Under the pieces are notes generated by a model, which was not told the DNA's origin, searched no databases, and saw only the letters and a program-made list of their open reading frames with translations. Positions 46,693 through 57,747 of a stretch of DNA of 64,000 nt are shown here, piece by piece. Numbering within the stretch: the stretch's first letter is position 1; each line of letters starts with the position of its first letter. The translations under genes and the position numbers were made by a program. Source of the DNA: Tetradesmus obliquus (taxonomy: Eukaryota; Chlorophyta; Chlorophyceae; Sphaeropleales; Scenedesmaceae); the NCBI GenBank assembly GCA_030272155.1, contig CP126204.1:3587501-3651500 (forward strand), given 5' to 3'.

Positions 46693-48505
46693 AGTATCTC
46701 GTCTTAGGGTGGGCTGTTTCTCAGCGCGACCTGGAGCTGCTCATCAAGCTGGTGGGGCAGCTGATCAGCTCTGCTGCTGCTGCTGCTGCTGTTGTTGTTG
46801 TTGTTGCAGTACCTGGTGCTGGGCTGGGCTGTGTCTCAGCGCGACCTGGAGCTGTTGATCAAGCTGGTGGGGCAGCTGATCAGCTCTGCTGCTGCTGATG
46901 GCGGGGCCACCATTGTGGTGCTGACTCAGCGAGAGAAGCTGGAGATGGAGGAGCTGTTCAGGTAGGTAATTTGGCCTGAATAGTGGTTTGATAATAATAG
47001 AGTGATTATATTATATTATAGTAATTATATTATATTATACTAACTATTGAGTGATAATGACGATGATATTCCTGAGTTCGTCTAATTATTTATTTGCAAG
47101 CAGCACTGCTAATCTTGATCAATAAGCCATCCTGGTGAACACTGCCGCTGCTGGTGCATTTGCAGGCGCACCATCCCTCCTGCTGCACGCGCCGGCAGCC
47201 GGCTGGTGTTCCGCCAGGGCTCCCCGCTGCTGCCAACGGACCTGAGCAATGTTGCTGCCAGCAAGGCTCGCTCCACCATCATCATCAGCGACCAGAGCAG
47301 GGGCAGAGATGAGGCAGATGCGCAGAGCTTGAGGTGAGTCGGGCAATGTACATGTTTTGTGAGACCGAGTGTGAGGCTGGGTGGTGATGCTGCTTGGTTG
47401 TGCATTTGATAATATTTGGGTACATTCAGCTCAAGCTGGTCCTGGGTTGTTGCTTTCTGAGAGCGGATAGTTGTAGTTGGGTCCTGGCACCATCACCCGA
47501 ACTTGCTAAACGTATGTGACCCATAAGTTCTGCAGGTATGAGCCACAACAGGTATTTGGTCAATACAATGTGTGGCAATGTGTGATGTCAACACAGTGTC
47601 TTGTTGCGCTTCATGCTGCTGCTGCAGGTGTGCCATTCTGCTGGATGAGCTCGATGGCTACCGGGGGTTGCGCAAGGGCCGTGCCATGGGCCACATTGTG
47701 GTGGAGACGCGCACGCCGAATGCTGTGCCGCTGCTGCGCTTCAGCTGCAGCAAGCGGGTGATCGCGTTGCCGGCAGGACACATGAACGCACGGCGGGTGA
47801 GGCAATGCGCTGTGTCCTGACTAAACTGATGTAACACCTGAGGTGCTTCCAATCAAGGCATTCAGCCATGCTGGCTGTGTATTAGCATCTACAGCTGGCG
47901 TTGTATACAATGTGCATCTGGGCGCGTATGATGTATGCTGTGGTGACCGGTGCGGTGCCGCTGCTGCGCTTCAGCTGCAGCAAGCGCGTGATCGCGCTGC
48001 CCGCGGGGCACATGAACGCGCGGCGGGTGAGGCAATGCGCTGTGTTTTCTTTCAGTAATAGGATACCAGCTCATGAAACAGGGCCGTCCCAAACCAGGGT
48101 ATCGGCCATGGCTTGTGCTCGTCATCTGCAGCTGGCGCTGCAGACGGCGTGCAATTGAACGCATATCATGTGTGCTGTGGTGACCGGTGCGGTGCCGCTG
48201 CTGCGCTTCAGCTGCAGCAAGCGGGTGATCGCGCTGCCCGCAGGCCACATGAATGCGCGGCGGGTGAGACATTCTGATGTAGCTGTATGTTGATGTTCGT
48301 GATCAATGGACTCGCAACTGAGCATACAGCCTGGTACTGGTGACTGGGTTTGATACATTTGACCGTGTTTGACCGTGTTTGACCATGTTTGACTGCATTT
48401 AATCGCACTTTCTCTTGCTGCCGCTGCAACAGGCGTGCATGCTGAAGCGCCCCTTCATCTCCTGGGTACACCTGACCCTTTTTTGGCCATGTTTGACCGC
48501 ACTTC

Positions 48506-48540
<35 letters not shown>

Positions 48541-48677
48541 GCTGCTGCTGCTGCTGCTGCTGCGCTGCAGCTGGCGCGCATGCTGAAGCGGCCCTTCATC
48601 TATTTTTCAATTGAACTTGACACGTCTGACCTGGCGTGAAACAGTTGACCTCGATTTGACCATGTTACCGTGGTGTG

Positions 48678-48714
<37 letters not shown>

Positions 48715-49674
48715 GCTGGCGCTGCAGCTGGCGCGCATGCTGAAGCGCCCCTTCATCTCCTGGGTAACCAAGCTTGAAACACCTGACCCCATTTGACAAT
48801 GTTTGACCGCTCTCCTTACTGCTGGTGCTGCTGCTGCTGCTGCTGCTGCTGCTGCAGCTGGCGCGCATGCTGAAGCGCCCTTTCATCTCCTGGGTGAGCC
48901 AGCGGCTGTGGGCCTTTGACAGCCGCTGCAGCCTCTTCATGCACGCAGCACACGACCTCACAGGCACGCGCTTCAGGTGCGGCTGGCGGTTGTGCCAAAC
49001 AAAGTTGTGCATATCAATATAATATGTGATTGCATTGGCGCCTCACAGCAGAACATGGCATAGGTTTTCAAGTCAAGCTGTGGCTAAACTGCTCAAGCAC
49101 ACCTGCAAAGGCTCCCCACTCAACGCTACATGCTGCTGTACACTGTGCCTTGCACAGGTCTCTGGCGTTCCTGTTTTTCAATGCCATTGTGCTGGGTGTG
49201 GCACATACTTGGTTATGCATCACTCACAGTGGCCTGCTTAACCCTTCATGCCTGCTTATGTTTTATGCAGGTCTCTGGCGTTCCTGTTTCCCGATGCGAT
49301 CGTGATGGGTGTGGCTCACATGGCTTGGTTATGTAATGCATCAATCAACGTGGCCTGTTCAATCCTTCACGCCTGCTTATGTTGTATGCAGGTCTCTGGC
49401 GTTCCTGTTCCCCGATGCGATCGTGATGGGTGTGGCTCACATGGCCAGCGGGCGCGTGACGCTTAACCCCATGCTGGACTACGTGCTGGCAGCAGACGAT
49501 GAGCTCATCCTGTGCAGGTGGGCAAGCTGTAGTAATGTCTGATGCTGTATCATGATATTCACATCAACCCCATGCTGGACTACGTGCTGGCAGCAGACGA
49601 TGAGCTCATCCTGTGCAGGTGGGTTTCTTTTAACCAATTTCACAAATAGTATTATGAATAATCATACACATTAT

Positions 49675-49723
<49 letters not shown>

Positions 49724-52252
49724 CGTACTATTTTATTATTATCGTATTATTTTATTATTATTTTGATCAATTGACTTGTTTGTTATAACAGTATCACAGT
49801 TATTGCCAGGATTGCCACTACTGTTGTAATAATCGTTATTAATATTGTTGTGGTCCACATTGTTACTGTTGTTGTTATTATGGCTATCATTTATATTATT
49901 AACAAAAATCAAATCTCGACAAATTGTTCAACATGTGTGGTGCGTGTACTGCCTGTACTGCCTTTGACAGGCCCACTGCCATCCCCACAGGTGAGTTCAG
50001 CCACCTCCCTGAGCTGCTCACAATCTCAGAGCTGGAGCTGCTGGGGCAGCAGCTGCTGCAGCAGCAGCAGCAGCGCGAGCAGAGCCTGCGCTCCAGCCCC
50101 TTGGCACCCCTGCTGCAGCAGCAGCAGCAGCAGCAGCAGCGGCGCGAGTGGATGTGGCAGCAGCAGGTGCAGGCCGTGCTAGATCTGGCACGCACGAAGC
50201 AGCTGCATCAGCAGCAGCCGCAGCCGCAGCAGCAGCAGTCCATGCAGGAGTTAGATGCTGAGTCAGCGAAGGTGCTGGCAGAGCAACATGTAGCACCTGG
50301 CATCATCAGTGTTGATGATGTGCAGGGCCCTTCTGCTGTGCTTCAGGCCAGTGTACTGCCACTGCCCCTGGCAGCAGCAGCAGCTGATAGCGCACCAGAC
50401 CCTTCAGCAGCAGCAGCATTTGGCAGCAGCAGCAGCAGCAGTGGGGGCCTTGTGCGGTCCGTGACTGGCAAGAGTGTGATGAAGCTAGGGTTTGCAGCTG
50501 TTATGGATGACAACAGCCCCAGTGTCTCTCAACTGCAAAGGGCCTCAGCATCATCAGCAAGCCTGGCAGATGGTGACTTTGAAAGCGCAAATGCAGCGCG
50601 GCAGCAGCTGCTGCAGCTGGAGCAGCAGCAGGAGGCGCGGCGGCTGCAGCAGCAGCAGCGGCAGCAGCAGCAGCACGAGGAGCATCTGGCAATGGTAGAT
50701 CAGTGCTCGCCAGATTTAGTGGCGGCAGCCGGCCTGCAGCAGCCTGATGTAGCAGTTATTAGAGCCAGCGTAAATGGCGCGAACGCTGCTGCAGCAGCAG
50801 CAGCAGCAGCAAGCGTGAGTGCTGCTGCTGAGCCAGCAGCTGCTGCAGCGGGGACTGCTACACGTGAGCTGTTCGCCCGCAGCAGCAGCAGCAGCAGCAG
50901 CAGTGCAGCAGGGCTACAGCGCAGCAGCAGCATCAACATGGCGTACAAATCAGCCATACTAAGTGACAGCGAAGAAATTGACCTGGGGCCCGGCCCCTGG
51001 GGCAACAGCAGCAGCAGCAGCATCCGCAGCAGCGGCAGCAGCAACGGCAGCAGCAGCAGCAGCAGCGGTAGCGGTAGCTTGCGGTTTGCTGCATTGGCAG
51101 CAGGAGATCCGCTCGCCGTTGATTCTGAGTCACTCGATGTAGAGGATGACGTCATGAGTGACGTTGAGGGTGAGCTGGAAGTTCTCAGTCATGTTCCCAG
51201 CCTGCAGTGTGAAAATCTCAGTGACGCTGACACGTCACCAGAACATCCAGCAGCAGCAGCAGCAGCAGGTGAGGCTGCAGCACCTGCTGCTGCTGTTATT
51301 GCTATGCTTGATGGGGAAACTCTTGAGGGTGCAGCAGCAGCTGCGGCGTTTGCTACAGCTGAAGTAACCGCAGCTGACTGCAGCATGCCTCCTCCTGATG
51401 TGCATGGCTGGAGCAGTCTGAGCAGTACCCTAGACAGCATGGATAGCATGCAGCAGGCAAGCAGCAGCATCAGCAGCATAGACATGCAGGAGCTACAGCG
51501 ACGTAGCGTGGTGCAGCCAGCAGCAGCAGCAGCAGATGGTGGTGCCCTCAGCAGCGCTGGGAGCGTCACAAGCAGCAGAGACGGCCTTGATGGCACGGCC
51601 GACATCAGCAGCAGCAGCAGCAGCAGCAGGGGTGGAGCTGCTGGCCCCGCTGTCTTAAGCAGCAGCCCTTTAAACACTCCTAGCAGCAGCATTGGCAGCA
51701 CCAGCAGCATTGACCGGTCAAACGCTGTGTGGCAAGACGAAGGTGCTTCATACGGAAAGCCACAGCAAGGCAGCAGCAGCAGCAGCAGCACAGCAGGCAG
51801 CAGCACTGGTGCTGGTGACCAGCCTGGCAGCAGCAGCAACAGCAGCATTGGCAGCAGCAGCACAGTACAGCTTGCTCCGGCCGCTGCACCTGCTGCAGCT
51901 GCTGCTGCCAAGGACTCCTCTGACAGTCACAAGGACACGAGCTCATTCAACTATGTGCCTCGAGTGAGTGATGCAGCGTGGTTGCATTCACGCTCTATTT
52001 TAGCGTGGGCTGCTTTTGTTACTGCAACTGGCACAGCAATCAGCTTACAGAGCTAGCCGTGTTGGTGGCTTGCTCAGAAGTGTGGCTTTGCTTTTGTGCC
52101 ATTTAGTGTGCGTGTGCGGTGACGTTTGTGCACGTGATTGCCTGTGTTACATGGCAAACACAGCTCAATGCGTCAAAAGATGTCTGCCTCATCTGTTGCA
52201 GGAATGACAGCGCTTCCATGTGCTGCTGCTGTGACAAACACTGATGACCTGC

Positions 52253-52337
<85 letters not shown>

Positions 52338-55300
52338 GCCACTTCAGGAGTACCTAGCTGTGGACAGCTCCCCAGAGGCGCTCATGGTGTGCGGCTGGAG
52401 CGAGTCAGGTGACACACTTTGTTACATATTCAACTAGCTTGCATTATATGTAGTTGACTGCTTAGCCGGTCTGCAGAACAAGTAGGCTTGATGGCGGAGC
52501 TGCTATACCAGCTGTACGGCGCACCACACAACCATGTTTAGTCATGTGGTTGGATTGGAGGGGATTGAAATATCGTCACCGCGGGCGTCATGACGGAGCT
52601 GCTGTACGAGCTTGACAACTGAGCACACCGTCATGCATGATATAGTACATATACATCAATGATCTATTGCGGTTGATCTGCGGCTTGCAGGCTTCATGGC
52701 TGAGCTGCTGTACGAACTGGACAGCGGCGCCAGCTGCCTGCCGTCCAACGCCCATGTAGCGCCCCTGAAGGTCTTGCATACTCACCTCTTGCTGTGCTGC
52801 TGTGACGGCAGGCTTCATGGTGCAGCTGCTTTTAGAGCTGGACAGCGCACTTCACAGCCAAGTCCCTTAAGTCCGTTTTGGGAGGGCTATATTAAATCCA
52901 AATTGTTGAATTTGAATGACCGCAGGCTTCATGGCGGAGCTGCTGTATGAGCTGGACAGCGGGGCCACCCACCAATGATTCAAAGCTGGTACATTTAGTG
53001 ACACGACTCGTGTTATTTCAACCGTATGCTGCAGGCTTCATGGCTGAGCTGCTGTACGAACTCGACAGCGGCGCCAGCTGCCTGCCCCCAGGCTCCGAGA
53101 TCGTGTTCGTCAACTGCCACCCGCCCGAGGACACGCTGGGGGCGCTGCTGCGCGGCAAGACGCTCACCAACGTCAAGGTAATGCAGGAAATGCGACAGAC
53201 TCGCATACACAGTCATAGAGTTCTGTAGACTTTTTTCAGCACTCACTTTGTAATGATTGAGCTGCGATGCTCTGTGCTGTGGGGTGCGGCCATGCGGAGA
53301 AAAAGCAGGCGAGCGTTGCTGCAGTGGCTGCTGCACACAACATGCTGGCCTTTTGGCAGGTGTTGCGCGTGTACGCAGATATGTAAATGTGAATCCTCAA
53401 GCATGCGACTGTCTCGCTGTGTTGCCGCAGGTGTCTCATGTGTATGCAGACCCGCTGCAGCGCAACCAATTGGCGGCACTACCGCTGGCACGCTTCCGGT
53501 GAGTTGACGGTTTGTTTGCGATGAAAACATCATAGACATGCAGCAGACATTGCATATTGCCACGCCTGTACAGGACTCTGTCATCAACACCTGATCAGGT
53601 TCATGAACAACTCAGCCAGGGTTGTAGGTTGCCTGAGCGGCAACAGTGCCGCCGAATGACAACATGGCAGACAGCATGCTGCTGCTCCTGCAGTTGTCAT
53701 TAAATTCTCGACATGTTAATTCTTGCTGTGATACAGCGCTGCCATGCTGGCTGACACAGTGTTGGCCGACCCCCACGGAGACGAGTGCAACTGCGTTGAC
53801 AGCAGCACCACAATGATTGACTCAACTGTGTGTTAGCTGTTTTGTTGCTTTGTGTGCTGCAGTGCCGCCATCGTGCTGGCTGATGCAGTTTGGGCTGATC
53901 CTGATGTGATGAGCGCAACTGCATTGACAGCAGCACACGCAATCAGGCGCTCAACTCTGTGTGTGCTGTTCTGTTGCTGTGTGTGCCGCAGTGCTGCCAT
54001 CGTGCTGGCTGATGCCGTGTGGGCCGACCCGGATGGTGATGAGCGCAACGGCATCGACAGCATCGACCAGCCCAGCGTGCTGCGGCAGGACAGCCTCATG
54101 GTGATGGTGCAGGTGAGAGCAGTGCTGCTGCTGCTGCTGTTGCTGCATCGCTGCCGCTGCTGCTGCTGACTCTCAAAGCTAGTTCGGCTATGGTTTTGGT
54201 CATGTGCGAGCAGCCCAGCGTCCTGCGGCAGGACAGCCTCGTGGTGATGGTGCAGGTGGGCTTTTGCTGCTGCTGCTGCTGCTGCCGCCGATTAGTTGTT
54301 GCATGGTGGTTGTGCACAACAGGCACGTGCCTGCGACTGCATTTGTGTGAGCAATCGCCACTCAAGCTGCTGCTTGCCACAATGGTGACTTTCACGTTCC
54401 CCGCCGTATCTTAGTGCAGCTGAACATCCGCAAGGAGTTCGAAAACCTTGGTTGTCGACAGTGATGTCACCGCCCGATTGCTCACTCTCCGTTGTGCTCT
54501 CGACAGGCTCTCGACAGACGAGAACCACCAGGGAAATATAGTATAAAGTTTGATTTACTATGTTCAAAGCAAAGATCAGAGTGTAGAAACATGTGGTTTG
54601 ATCGGTGTCTGTCACGTGTCGCTGCTGCGGTAGCGCACCGTCGCCCACCGTCGCCCACCACCGCTGATCAGCAAATACTTTGCAGCTTAGTTTGTACGAA
54701 GTTATGGTGCAAGCATTATGAACATTTGGCCTGTATTGTGCCTTGCGTTTCGTGTGGGTTTGGCGTCGCTCCCAGGTCGGATGGCTGCAGCCAAATAAAG
54801 CACACGCCGTGCTGCAAAAACCGGTACTTGAACCCACGTTTCCCTATACGGCTGCCGGACATTGTTACATAGGCCCGAGCGCCCGGTCTTACGCCAGGTA
54901 GTCAGACGATTTGGACTTGTGGGCACCACATTGAATCTCCGAGGGCTTCAAGGCTGGTTGCGAAACGTAGTTGCCTGTGCACACCGTGTAACTCCACTGG
55001 AGAAGGGACTTCTGACTTCTGGCCCTGCTGTTGATTTTTATAGTTTGATTGCAGCTCAACATCCGCAAGCTGCTCGCAGACCTGGCGCTGCCTCAATTAA
55101 CATCATCTGCCAGAAGGCGACTATAGCCGCCGCCCCTGTTTTGCCATCCAACCATGCACCTGTTTTGCTTTTTTGCAGCTAAACATTGCAGGCTGTTGTA
55201 GGAGCTGGCACCAACACCTTGGTTACACTCGTGTGACACTGAGGAAGGATGCATGCCGCGCGCCTTCTCCTGCTGCTGTTATTCTTCCTTCTTGCAGCTC

Positions 55301-56307
55301 AACATCCGCAAGCTGCTGGAGGATTTGGCGCTGCCGCCCATCAACATCATCTGCCAGAAGGTGGCCACGCAAGGGCTCACGCGCTTCGAGGACAGGCGGC
55401 GGCTGCCGCTGGGCATCAGCATCAACTTCAACAGCATGGCCGCCAAGCTGCTGACACAGGTGCGTTTTAGGGTTTTGATTGAAGCCCTGTTTTTATGTGC
55501 GCTTTGGGGACAGGCTGCGGCTGCCGGGGGCATTTCCATCAACTTTAACAGCATGGCCGCCAAGTTGCTGACACAGGTAGGGTCTCCAGGCTGTTGAAAT
55601 CTATGTGTGTGTCTCAGAGGACATGCGGCGGCTGCCCCTAGGCATTAGCATCAACTTCAACAGCATAGCCGCCAAGCTGCTGACACAGGTACAGATCCAG
55701 CGTGTGTGTATCCTTGATGACCGGCTGCTGCTGCGGCGGGCATCCACATAACAAGCAACAGCATGGCCGCAAACCTGGTCACTGTCATGTCAAAAATCAA
55801 ATGGACATGACAGTCCATTTTTATTTCGTCATGGGTGCCAACGGCTTGCTGCTGCTGCTGCTGCTGCCAGGTGGCTGTCAACCCTCTGTCCATGCTGGTC
55901 ATGAACAGCTTCGGCATGCGCGCTGACCTCACCATCGTGGACGCATCAGGTGAGGGGTATGCATGCACAAGTACTTGACATTGCAGCTGACTCAGCTCGG
56001 AGCAGTACGATTGAGTTGGAGCACGCAGCTGTTCAGCCCGGGCGTGCGAGCAAGCAATCAGCAGGCTGGCAAGTGTAATGCTGTACATGATGCTGCTCCT
56101 AGCAGCACGCTGCTACGCTGTGTCTCCTGCCGTTGTCAGCTACGTGCGGTTGTAACAATCAGATAATCAGATTGCAAGCGTAAGAAGGCGGCTTTCTGAA
56201 GCACCACCTGTTGCCGCCGCTGTTGTGCTCCCGCCTGCAAGTACTGTGGTCACGGTGAGGCCATCAGGTTCTGGAGGGTGCTGGCTGATGCGCTAACCAA
56301 TAAACTG

Positions 56308-56338
<31 letters not shown>

Positions 56339-56507
56339 TTGCTGCTGCTGCTTGCCTGCAGAGTACTGTGGGCGGGGTGAGGCCATCAGTTTCTGGCGCG
56401 TGCTGAGCAGGGCGCAGTCAGCAGGAGACGTGCTGGTGAGGCGGCCTGCTGCTTTTGCCGGTGGCTATTGAGCTGCTAAATGCTTGGGTTGTGCACCGCA
56501 GCTGCTG

Positions 56508-56545
<38 letters not shown>

Positions 56546-57150
56546 CTTCTGCTCAAATCTGTATATTTGGATCACCTAATGCACTGCAGATGACTTCAAA
56601 TCACATGCTGTTGATGCATGCTGCTGCTGCCTCCTATTGAAGCCATCTTGAGTCAACATTGCTGCTGCTGTTGACTTCTGTTGACTGCTGTTGCCGACTG
56701 CTGCTGGTGTTGTTGCTTTTGCTGTTGCTGACTGCTGCTGCTGCTGCTGGGTATGTACCGCTCTGCCGCAGCTGGGCTACTACGTGCTGCCCTCGCACAT
56801 CGACCAGCCCATTGAGAGCACCATCAACCCCCAGGTGGGCTCAGCGCAGCTGCTAGTTTGAAAGGGTTTTAAACAAAAGCGCTGCTTGCTGGGCTTATAC
56901 GCAACCCCAACATTGTGTTCCTCCTTGACCATTATGGTCAGCTGTTAGCTGTGCGTGCTTGTCAGCAAGCACGTGACGCCACGTGGAGCCTGGTTCAAGT
57001 CCTTCAACGTGCCATTGCTTTTTGTTGACAGGCATGTGTGTGCTGTGCCTGCAGGGCCTGGCGGCGCGCAGCGTGCAGCGCGTGTGGAACACCGGCGACG
57101 GGCGGCTGAAGTTCATGGTGATTCGTGACAAAGAGTGCGAGGCGGAGTGA
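43413..57150 (+). CDS. CASTOR/POLLUX (DMI1)-like cation channel
   Basis: Plant family members are plastid- or nuclear-envelope channels with RCK-like domains. Exons: 43413-43978, 44312-44384, 44722-44846, 45090-45496, 45826-45977, 46810-46961, 47166-47333, 47628-47796, 48858-48976, 49392-49517, 49971-51963, 52348-52408, 53035-53177, 53431-53498, 53992-54112, 55298-55459, 55871-55949, 56362-56435, 56772-56834, 57055-57150; 4917 nt, 1638 aa, in frame. A candidate cassette 44128-44188 and a hydrophobic stretch 44985-45089 do not fit the phase and are left out. Marks: membrane segment DLLLITAVSTTLLITAALL, pore region VMVLSFGENFPNPDDG, helix GVALSGLAGFALALALVEQV, then YLVLGWAVSQRDLELLIKLV, LEMEELF, QGSPLLPTDLSNVAASKART-like and GHIVVET. 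The second half has ALMVCGWSESG, SAAIVLADAV, QPSVLRQDSL, INFNSMAAKLLTQ and GYYVLPSHIDQPI. Exon 11 (49971-51963) adds about 600 Gln/Ser/Ala-rich residues between the RCK-like halves. Confidence 0.88.
46225..46600 (+). pseudogene. Downstream copies of channel exon 5 end
   Basis: Copies of LVEQVVLETNMANVKRGS at about 46230-46312 (altered) and 46540-46590, after the real exon end at 45977. A short upstream remnant lies at 45730-45757. Confidence 0.75.
46617..46692. repeat. (CTG)25 tract before a channel acceptor
   Basis: Perfect sense CTG run ending in a CAG acceptor followed by YLVLGWAVSQRDLELLIKLV. This is an upstream copy of the exon at 46810, which has its own (CTG)n(TTG)n tract before it. 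Confidence 0.95.
47459..47550 (+). repeat. Dispersed hairpin element, copy 5 (split)
   Basis: gagcggatagttgtagttgg gtcctggcaccatca, then about 40 unrelated bases, then gtatgagccacaacaggt. Both outer blocks match the decarboxylase-intron copies. Intronic in the channel gene. Confidence 0.7.
47940..48270 (+). pseudogene. Two downstream copies of channel exon 8 end
   Basis: AVPLLRFSCSKRVIALPAGH MNARR|GTGAG recurs at about 47953-48027 and 48194-48267 (real end 47796), period about 240 bp. The tract between is also repeated. Confidence 0.9.
48428..48765 (+). pseudogene. Three upstream copies of channel exon 9 start, with CTG tracts
   Basis: CAG acceptor plus ACMLKRPFISW (48433), LARMLKRPFI (48573) and LARMLKRPFISW (48729) precede the real exon at 48858 (LARMLKRPFISWVSQRLWAF). 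The second, third and real copies are each preceded by (CTG)n, and TTTGACC blocks recur between them. Confidence 0.9.
49155..49330 (+). pseudogene. Upstream copies of channel exon 10 start
   Basis: GCACAG|GTCTCTGGCGTTCCTG at 49158 and TGCAG|GTCTCTGGCGTTCCTG at 49270 precede the real acceptor at 49391. Period 112-121 bp. A downstream copy of the exon end (NPMLDYVLAADDELILCR) is at 49566-49619. Confidence 0.88.
49640..49925. repeat. AT-rich island with (TTA)n microsatellite
   Basis: About 17 ATT/TTA units (49677-49724) followed by further T/A-rich sequence up to the acceptor near 49970. Base composition is sharply different from the rest of the window. Intronic in the channel gene. Confidence 0.9.
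52249..52336. repeat. (CTG)28-type tract before channel exon 12
   Basis: Long sense CTG run with one TTG, ending about 10 bp before the acceptor CAG at 52345-52347. Confidence 0.95.
52488..52970 (+). pseudogene. Five upstream copies of channel exon 13 start
   Basis: MAELLYQLYG (about 52492), MTELLYELDN (about 52591), GFMAELLYELDSGASCLP (52692), a decayed GFMVQLLLELDS (about 52812) and GFMAELLYELDSGA (52926) precede the real exon 53035-53177 (GFMAELLYELDSGASCLPPG). Copies three to five have a GCAG acceptor. Confidence 0.9.
53735..54260 (+). pseudogene. Copies flanking channel exon 15
   Basis: Upstream starts AAMLADTVLADPHGDE (about 53739) and AAIVLADAVWADPDVMS (53864), each with a following block like aactg.gttgacagcag. 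Downstream: QPSVLRQDSLVVMVQ|GTGGG (about 54211). Real exon 53992-54112. Confidence 0.85.
54415..55120 (+). pseudogene. Upstream copies of channel exon 16 start
   Basis: CAG then LNIRKEFENLGC (54419) and CAG then LNIRKLLADLALP (55054), with a remnant LNIAGC (55180), before the real LNIRKLLEDLALPPINIICQ at 55298. The 54.45-55.0 kb stretch between the first two copies has no exon and may be an inserted sequence. Confidence 0.8.
55500..55775 (+). pseudogene. Three downstream copies of channel exon 16 end
   Basis: GQAAAAGGISINFNSMAAKL LTQ|GTAGGG (55510-55575), RRLPLGISINFNSIAAKLLT Q|GTACAG (55628-55689) and a decayed remnant (about 55720-55775). Confidence 0.88.
56225..56300 (+). pseudogene. Upstream copy of channel exon 18
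   Basis: GCAAGTACTGTGGTCACGGT then GAGGCCATCAGGTTCTGG, matching the real AGTACTGTGGGCGGGG GAGGCCATCAGTTTCTGG at 56362. No AG immediately before it (GCA), so the acceptor is weak. Confidence 0.7.
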
Positions 57151-57710
57151 CGCCACTGCTGCTGCTGCGTCACCGGGCAACGCGCAAACGAAGTTTGTGC
57201 TGGTCGGTGGACACGCCTGCGAGGCGGTGTAACACCGCTCCTGCTGCTGCTGCTGCTGCGTCTGCGTCTGCGTCACTGGGCGGGTGCAAGTTCTTGACGA
57301 ACAAATATGAAGAACTGGTGTGTTTTGCAAATCTCCCAAATCAGGAGCTGTCCAGAACTTATTGAACTGCTGTGCAGGCAGTGCTCATTGTTTGTTTTGC
57401 GGTGGTTGGGTGTTTTGGTGTGTGCCGCAGGGTTGGTTCCATGTTGCTGCAGAATGGTGTGGTTTGCAGGAAAACGTGGGGTTGTCAGTAGGGTGGCTAG
57501 CTGCTGCAGACAACGTGTAGCTGCTGCTGCTGCTGCTGCTGCTGCTGTAACAGAAGAGCTTGCAGGCACAGCCAGCAGGCTTGCATGCTGTTGCAGTGGT
57601 GTTGTTCCGGCAGTGAATCAGTGCTGGCCCCATGTTGCTGCAGGAGTGTGTGGTTTGCAGGAAAGCGTGGGGTTGTCAGCAGGGTAGCTCGCTGCTGCGG
57701 ACAACGTGCA

Positions 57711-57747
<37 letters not shown>

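Noticed and set aside
51189-51911. 240-codon minus frame opposite channel exon 11
   Set aside because: Leu/Ala-rich shadow of the Ser/Gln-coding repeats on the plus strand.
54780-54905. tRNA-like sequence on the minus strand
   Set aside because: The T-loop-like GGTTCAAG has no pairing stem and no cloverleaf.
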